DNA of 64,000 bases from assembly GCA_032164295.1 (NCBI GenBank), contig JAJHTX010000004.1, forward strand, positions 2,604,001-2,668,000, read 5' to 3'. This document shows positions 58,436 through 64,000 of the stretch, in pieces. The position numbers and the translations under genes are program-made. Origin of the DNA: Inonotus obliquus. Its lineage: Eukaryota; Basidiomycota; Agaricomycetes; Hymenochaetales; Hymenochaetaceae. The notes beneath the pieces are model-generated. The model was not told the DNA's origin. It saw only the letters and a program-made list of their open reading frames with translations, and ran no database searches. The first letter of the stretch is position 1. Every line of letters begins with the position of its first letter.

Positions 58436-60088
58436 TCATGGGTAGTAGTATGGGGTATTTCTCCGTGTTTGGAGCGCGAGTTGGAAAGTGCGTAACGAGC
58501 TCTCGAATCCTGCGAGGGCTTTAGATGCAGTACTATATGACCTTTGTACCTCCGCGTAGAGTGCGTCTAAGAGTGACGACGATCCCAGTTGTCGGCCCTG
58601 AACGAGCAGCTCTGATTCTAAAAGAGGGGAATAGAATCAAGGTGGTAAGACATAAGTACATCAACGCGAAGAAAGAGCATGAATACCTACCCTGAGAAGA
58701 ATAATCATTATTCTCCCTATTCGCCTTCAAGAGCGACGTGAACAAGAAAAATTTCTTCTTCAAGTATAGACCAGCAAGACAGCCTGGGACGTTCGTCAAG
58801 CAACACCCAGGAGATCTTTCCTGACGCACATCCCTTGTTTCTGCCTGCTTCAGTCGACGTACGAGACTCCCTAGTCTATGATGTAGCGAGGTGCCTAGGG
58901 ACGCTAACCCTGCCGTATCCGCTGCCATCTTCTCTGAGCCAAACGGTGCACCATCTTGCAGACCTTCGTCAGCTCGCAGTGTAGCTGATATGACGCTCAT
59001 CGTACTTAGAGCTACCAAAGCTCGTTGATGAATGCCTTTGACGAGTGAGGCTATTTCCTTCTCTTCCTTACGAAGTTTCTCTCCGCGATTCCTATAGCCG
59101 GAAGGGGGCACACGAACGAAGTTAGGTTGCAATATAAGAAAAGACAAAGGTAGAGAACAAGAGCTTACTTTCGTATGACCGCTAACCACCCCTCCGCCAC
59201 TATCCTTAACGTTTCCATATTCTCCAACGCCTTCGCCAACGCAGAGAGCTTAGAACGTCCCTTTTGTAGCGCGCTGATTGAAGAATACGTTCCAGAAGAC
59301 GTGGACGTGGACATGGTGTATGTACTTCCGTAAGTACTCGCAGTAGAACTTCCAAGCGGAGGACGCACATAGTGCTGCGGCATCATTTGAGCATATGAGG
59401 TGTGATATCCCGAAGCTAGTCGAGATGGTCGTGCGGGGGTATTTCCGTAGTGGTGTGCCGCAGCATCTCTGAATGCAGAAGGTGGAGGATGTGAATGCGA
59501 CCTTCCCGATAGAAGAGGAGCCGATTCGCGTGTCTCCGGGTATGGTCTGATTTGCGATGGTCGTTGATACGTATGCGGCGTAGATCTGCTGGGAGGTATG
59601 GGTCCGTACTGCACTGGTTCTGGCATTCGCATTGGAATCGTATGCACAGAAATTGGCGTGTAAGGTTCGTAGGAATGCTGGGATTGAATGCGCACCCGAC
59701 GTTCTCGGCGGCTCTGACGAACGGCAGAGTGTCTACCCGACGCCGCAGGAACGTGAGGTGCTGGAAATGCGTATGGTGCCCCCGGATATGAAGGATAGGT
59801 CTCAGGCGTCGGAAACGCAACCCGTGAAGTAGAAGGTCGTCCAGAACTCCTGCCGCCAGACATTTCTGGTCGTGGAGCATAGCTCGGCTCCCTTTGCCGT
59901 GGTCTATATCCATATGACCCACCACGACGTCTCTGTGTACTGGTATTTCTCGTCCGCTTTGCCCGAAGCTCCGAATAGACCTGCTCCTGGACTTCGTTAA
60001 GGTGATGCTTCATGAAACCATAAGCGGCGGGTCGATCCAGAGTACGATATGCAAGTGGGGGATTAGGGGATTGTGCAAGGACAGGCAT
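58436..60088 (-). CDS. Unrecognised Arg/Ser/Pro/Tyr-rich protein with helical C-terminus
   Basis: About 500 residues in three exons. MPVLAQSPNPPLAYRTLDRP and GFMKHHLNEVQEQVYSELRA start the protein. About 230 residues of low complexity follow, rich in Arg, Ser, Pro, Tyr and His. They lead into a helical segment, KGRSKLSALAKALENMETLR. After an intron (about 59113-59165) comes RNRGEKLRKEEKEIASLVKG and further helices. A second intron (about 58621-58692) leads to ESELLVQGRQLGSSSLLDAL and YAEVQRSYSTASKALAGFES, ending before the stop at 58436. If that intron were not spliced, a stop at 58533 would be used instead. I recognise no family. Helical, alternating heptads at both ends flank a disordered middle. 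It is convergent with the hydrolase gene (147 bases apart). Confidence 0.58.
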
Positions 60089-60830
60089 GGTCGGTGTTGT
60101 CGCAAAGCATGAAGTGAGTCCAGCTGGATTGTAGCCAGGCAGATGGTGTGTCTTTGACTACTTATCCCATGTCTCTGGTCTGGTCTTGTTCATGATGGCA
60201 ATCATGAAGGTAAACTAACACTTCATCATTCAAGGCCCATGCTGACGCCTTCATTGAGAGAAGCAGAGAATAAAGAGAGTCCAGCGTTTACGTGGCCAAA
60301 CGCGAAGATTCCAGAGGAGAACAAATAAGGTGAGGTCTGGCTCTTCTCGCATAGTCCAGCCGAACGAACGGCCTGTGCAAGCCGGCCTTTGCTGACTCGA
60401 CAGTTCGCCGACGCAGACACCTAGAAGACTTGTAATAAGAGTAAAATAACAAGAGCGAGTCCACAACGGCCGCTGGAATTTGACCACTGCATTACTACCA
60501 TCATCCATTTATTGTCATGTGGATAAAGAGATTCTTTTCGAGAGTTCTTGGAACGGGCCATTGCAGTAAAATTGAAATAACCGCATTTGTGATGCCTTGT
60601 CAAGGATGACTAGTTTCACTAGCTGTATTTTGCCGAGTGAAGACTGGCACCTGAGGATTGTAACAAAGGAAGAGGCAGGGGTAGAGGCATGCTCAGCCGT
60701 GGTGGCAAGACAAAAGAGGTAGGGATCGACGTTGGCACGCCGAAGAAGAAGACGCGTTCGCGACTTCACGTGTTGCTCAAAACACTTTGACCAATAAGAT
60801 TTATAAAAGCACGAAAAACTCAAGAAATCT
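60089..60830. promoter_or_regulatory. Divergent promoter region before MED18
   Basis: 742 bases between divergent start codons. Short minus-strand open frames (up to about 100 codons) overlap it but are not protein-like. AT-rich runs (60790-60815, TTTATAAAAG) just upstream of MED18 could be its TATA region. Confidence 0.45.
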
Positions 60831-61659
60831 ATGTCTCATCTGTACGAAGTCGCGCTCTATGGCGAGTTTTTCGCGAAAGACTTGAAGCCCATCCTTAATC
60901 GTCTAACATTGCACTGCGAAACTTGTAAGTACACAAACCACCTTACCATCCTAAATCTTCTCTGACTCCCGGAAAATGTTGTAAGGCACAGAAATACACA
61001 CCCGTGAGGTCGTTTTTGAACCATTAGACGCTCAAATGCAACGTAGCCAAGGAAACGAGCCTGTTTTCTTAAGGTGTAGCAAAGAGCTATTAGAACCAAA
61101 ATCAGGGTGGTGCGTTAATAATTGACAAGCCACAGATCTAACTTCGCTGGTTAACGCGGGTCGTACAGGATCATGTATTCATATCTAAAGCCCGAGTCAG
61201 TACGTCAACACCCCGAGGCGACGGTTCGACCTTGGGCGACTTGTCAGGTCATGGAAGATGCATTGAGCTTCGCCTCGGCTCTTGGCTATGTGTACATATC
61301 TCATGCTTTCATTCCTCTTCTGCCCAAGCTAATTATATTTTGAATAGTCGAAGAGCGCAACTATACAAGAAAGGGTACGCGTTCCGCCGAGGACCTTTGG
61401 TTATCCACATGTTCCAACAAGAGCAGGTGGGCTTCTACCCTCGAATTCTATGCCGACTACTGACCAGTAGACTAAGGTTGACCCTCGGACACAAAAACCG
61501 ATTCCCGCACACGCCGACACTCTTTGGGAGGTAGAAGTAAAGACTGCGAACCCAGTTCAAAACACACAAGAAACACCACTGAGTTCAATGATTGAAGCAG
61601 TTCTTGATGTGCAGCGTCTTATGCGAGGACTATTGGATTTGCGGAGAAAGGATGTATGA
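60831..61659 (+). CDS. MED18: Mediator complex subunit 18
   Basis: The gene is scattered over five short exons and is easy to miss. ATG 60831 gives MSHLYEVALYGEFFAKDLKP, the hallmark Med18 N-terminus, then ILNRLTLHCET. Introns at about 60926-60989, 61104-61170, 61292-61348 and 61427-61470 join REVVFEPLDAQMQRSQGNEP with VFLRCSKELLEPKS, MYSYLKPESVRQHPEATVRP and QVMEDALSFASALGY. They continue VRRAQLYKKGYAFRRGPLVI and HMFQQEQ. The last exon ends DTLWEVEVKTANPVQNTQET and AVLDVQRLMRGLLDLRRKDV before TGA 61659. Med18 is a beta-barrel subunit of the Mediator head module that binds Med20 and helps RNA polymerase II initiation. The end of the gene is only 30 bases from the convergent BCD1 stop. The fit of all exon joins is good. 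Confidence 0.87.
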
Positions 61660-61689
61660 TGGAGTCTATGCAATATACAAGATTGAAAG

Positions 61690-63138
61690 CTACCGTGCCG
61701 AATATTGTTGTTGAATAGAGGCAGAAAGCTCGGCGAGCTTTGCCTCGTCCTCTGCAATCTCATCATCGCCCCAATCCAACGCCTCACCCTCGTCTATGTC
61801 GACCAAATTACTCGCGTCATGCTCCTCATCAAGCACATCCGGAAGCTCGTCCACTGGTTCACCGTCCACCTCGTCCGTTGCGTCACTATCCGACCCAGAC
61901 GTATTCCCCTCGCTCTGTTCGCTTCCAGAGTAGCCAGCCAATGTATCCAAAGCGTTTGGCTCCACCTCTTCATCCGATCCATAGCTTCCCAAGAGACCTT
62001 TAATAGTCTTTTTGGCCACCGACGGGTCAAGCTTCCGACGCTTGGCTTGCCTCTCGCGCATATCCTCGGCGAATCCATCATCGTGGACAAGAACACCGTC
62101 GAATGAACTCTCGTCCACCAAGAGGATGCTGGGAAACTCTACAAAGTGTTTGTGACGTAGAGATCTGGAGAGTTTCTCGTTCCAGTCAAGTTTGTAAAAC
62201 GAGGGACGGCTTGGAATTGGGTTGAGTGGGTCGTCGTAAGACCTTGGCCTTTTCATGAGGCAGAGAACGCTTGATGGGATACTCTCGTCTTCCTCGTCGA
62301 GGCTTAGCCATCGAAGAAGTTTTTCATTGTTCTTGATACCCTTCGTTTCCTTAGTCTTTCTCCGAATAATCTGTCGAATGGATTGATCCCAGTTTTCCCT
62401 GTGGGTAAGTATGGAAACTTGCTTTACTTCTTGTCGAGTAAGAGGATCTGGTGGAGGTTGAAAGACAAATTCCAGAGTGAGAAGGGCACGTTTCCCTCTG
62501 TCAACGGCGTTAAACCAAATTCAACATACATATTCTTGTACGCACTTGAAATCCCAGAGTGACTTGTTTATACCTGCTCGTTTCATACCAACCGGGAGAA
62601 TATCCATATCGATGTCCCTAACTCCCAGCTGCACAGCTAGAATGCTCTTTCTGTCCTTCCCATGTCGAGCCATCTTCCCTCTCCCTCGCCTATCCGCCGC
62701 ACCTCTCCCCGATCCACGGGAGTCAATAATCCCACTCTGAACGATATTTCTCCCCAAACCCTCCACCTTTCTCCCCATCTCCTCAAGAAAAACGTAATCA
62801 TTTACCAGCGCAGCATAACCATACTCGTTCATAGGAACATAGGCTGCTTGGTCACGCTCTCCTGAACAGCCTGTTGAGGATTTGTGCTGGCGTGAGCATG
62901 GGAGAGAGCATGTTTTAGTTTGACAGCGTGGACAGGTATATTTCGAGGAACGGGTGTTGCAGACTGTGCATGGTTGAAGATGATTGCTTGGGCCTGGTTG
63001 GGAGGGTTCGCTGGGGGTAGAGTTGGTCGTTGACATCTGAGGCGCGTTGAAGAAACTCGGACGCTGCAATTTTCTTCTTGCCGGTGCTTGCTGATCTTTC
63101 TTTTTTCCAGGTTGTCTTGCAGCAGAATTGCGTGTCAT
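61690..63138 (-). CDS. BCD1: Box C/D snoRNP assembly protein Bcd1 (HIT zinc finger)
   Basis: About 460 residues in two exons. The N-terminus is basic (MTRNSAARQPGKKKDQQAPA) and Ser/Pro-rich. It is followed by a zf-HIT finger: CTVCNTRSSKYTCPRCQTKT with CSLPCSRQH and GC. Further on, YGYAALVNDYVFLEEMGRKV and RAGINKSLWDFK are typical of Bcd1. An intron (about 62488-62550) joins this to GKRALLTLEFVFQPPPDPLT, the domain that follows the finger, and to REEK-like and SVLCLMKRPRSYDDPLNPIP. An acidic C-terminal region has YGSDEEVEPNALDTLAGYSG and EALDWGDDEIAEDE. Bcd1 is an essential nuclear factor for early assembly and stability of box C/D snoRNPs. The gene is convergent with MED18 with nearly no spacer. 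Confidence 0.88.
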
Positions 63139-63307
63139 GTATAAGAAGCCATTATATGCAGTAATAGCCAGTCTTAATGTAGCCTAGGGGTAGGTGGCTT
63201 CGTAGAAAGACACGTCTCGCAAATGCGACGCGGCAATACCCCAGTGATTAGGTCTACATGTAAAAGCAATCCAGAACATACAAGGATATAATCCCATCGA
63301 CCTCAGA

Positions 63308-63757
63308 CTATACGCATTTGCTAGTATTCAATAGCCCCTTCTCCCTTTCGCTTCGTTGGAAGAAGCCATTCATTGAAGCTAACTCGAGAAGCGCCAATAA
63401 AAAACGAAGAGTCTCGGGTTCTTCTTGACCGAGGAGAAAAACGAAAGGATCAGACTGTTCTATTGCACGCGAAGCGTCGTAGACCATGCTTTGTTTGTGT
63501 AAGTGACGATAGTCCGGCGGTGAGTAGGCAACGTAAATGCAAATAAATGACGAGAGGAGATAACTGGAGAGACAGCACCTCTGTTTGACTTTGTCTTTGG
63601 TCGGGGATAGAGAGCAAAAGGACGATGGGGCACAAATAGACGACGTTTCGGCGGTCTGCTCGGGGATGTGTCTCGGCACGGAATGAAGCTTCTTGGCGAC
63701 AACTTGCAAAGACACGGGACCCTCGTAGACCACGTCCTCGAAGGCCGTCGTGTGCTG
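63308..63757 (-). CDS. Incomplete gene at the right edge, unrecognised
   Basis: The minus-strand frame reads TTAFEDVVYEGPVSLQVVAK and KLHSVPRHIPEQTAETSSIC, then CLSSYLLSSFICIYVAYSPP, and ends SDPFVFLLGQEEPETLRFLL and ASMNGFFQRSEREKGLLNTS. The 5' end at about 63757 directly follows ttgcag, an acceptor-like signal, so an upstream exon may lie further right. Part of the middle may be an intron (near 63500-63590, where the sequence is hydrophobic and poorly conserved in character). No family is recognised. Confidence 0.35.
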   Translation of the reverse strand, partial: QHTTAFEDVVYEGPVSLQVVAKKLHSVPRHIPEQTAETSSICAPSSFCSLSPTKDKVKQRCCLSSYLLSSFICIYVAYSPPDYRHLHKQSMVYDASRAIEQSDPFVFLLGQEEPETLRFLLALLELASMNGFFQRSEREKGLLNTSKCV

Positions 63758-63759
63758 CA

Positions 63760-64000
63760 ATAGATCCCATTAAACTAGTCTTCAATCAAGAGACATTGCA
63801 AGAAATAAGAAAGGATGTTTGTAGAGTGTTTGTACTGAGTTGATGTCTATTTTCCTCTGCTTTTATTTGTTGGACATCGTTGACGAGGAAAACACACAGA
63901 AACAACTCACATCACCACCATCGCATCTTACCAACTACAGTCATCCTGCATATATGCGTGAACTTTGCTCGACGTCGTTGACCATGTCCGTCCAGCACAT
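63760..64000. other. Edge region, possible start of a plus-strand gene
   Basis: ACCATGTCC at 63981-63989 has a good fungal start context, and the 11 bases after it stay open. The preceding 60 bases are C/A/T-rich with many CATC runs. The sequence ends too soon to tell. Confidence 0.25.

Overview
The window reads as nuclear DNA of a filamentous basidiomycete, most likely an Agaricomycete. Genes are densely packed on both strands and are broken by many GT..AG introns of about 45-65 bases. Gene content is fungal (Far11, Bsd2, Ufe1, Avo2-like, a sucrose-type MFS carrier), including a seven-helix receptor of a type common in Agaricomycetes. All family assignments come from reading conserved motifs across hand-joined exons; no search was run.

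Layout. 1-18.2 kb: STRIPAK subunit Far11 (+), a large GAR-domain cytoskeletal protein (-), diphthamide enzyme Dph1 (-), NPC1 sterol transporter (+), and an RNPS1-like SR protein (-). 18.3-25.4 kb: a gene-free 7.1-kb composite repeat with 16-base perfect terminal inverted repeats. It has long mirrored arms, LTR-like units in inverted orientation, an internal tandem duplication carrying a palindrome, and a nested TA-flanked insertion. 25.5-34.2 kb: C2H2 zinc-finger protein (-), cytochrome b5 reductase-like flavoprotein (+), cytosolic PheRS alpha (-), a possible 61-residue membrane protein (-), ER t-SNARE Ufe1 (+), and a TVP38/VTT-family protein (-). 34.8-37.9 kb: a coiled-coil protein directly downstream of a seven-helix receptor, which splice sites could join into one reading frame. 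39.3-51.7 kb: Dph6 (+), a sucrose/GPH-type MFS carrier (-), an Avo2-like ankyrin protein (-), PheRS beta (+), and Bsd2/NDFIP-like Rsp5 adaptor (+). 51.7-53.6 kb has no recognisable gene. 53.6-64 kb: an unknown protein (-), EMC10 (+), a GNAT acetyltransferase (-), an alpha/beta hydrolase (+), an unknown low-complexity protein (-), Mediator Med18 (+), Bcd1 (-), and an incomplete gene at the right edge.

Connections. Both subunits of cytosolic phenylalanyl-tRNA synthetase lie about 16.5 kb apart, and two steps of diphthamide synthesis (Dph1 and Dph6) also sit in the window. Several products act in the secretory and endolysosomal system (NPC1, Ufe1, TVP38-like, Bsd2, EMC10). This may be chance linkage.

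The most unusual object is the 18.3-25.4 kb element. It carries no transposase. It is saturated with GGTAC/GATACC-type motifs and sits only 117 bases upstream of the RNPS1-like start codon.
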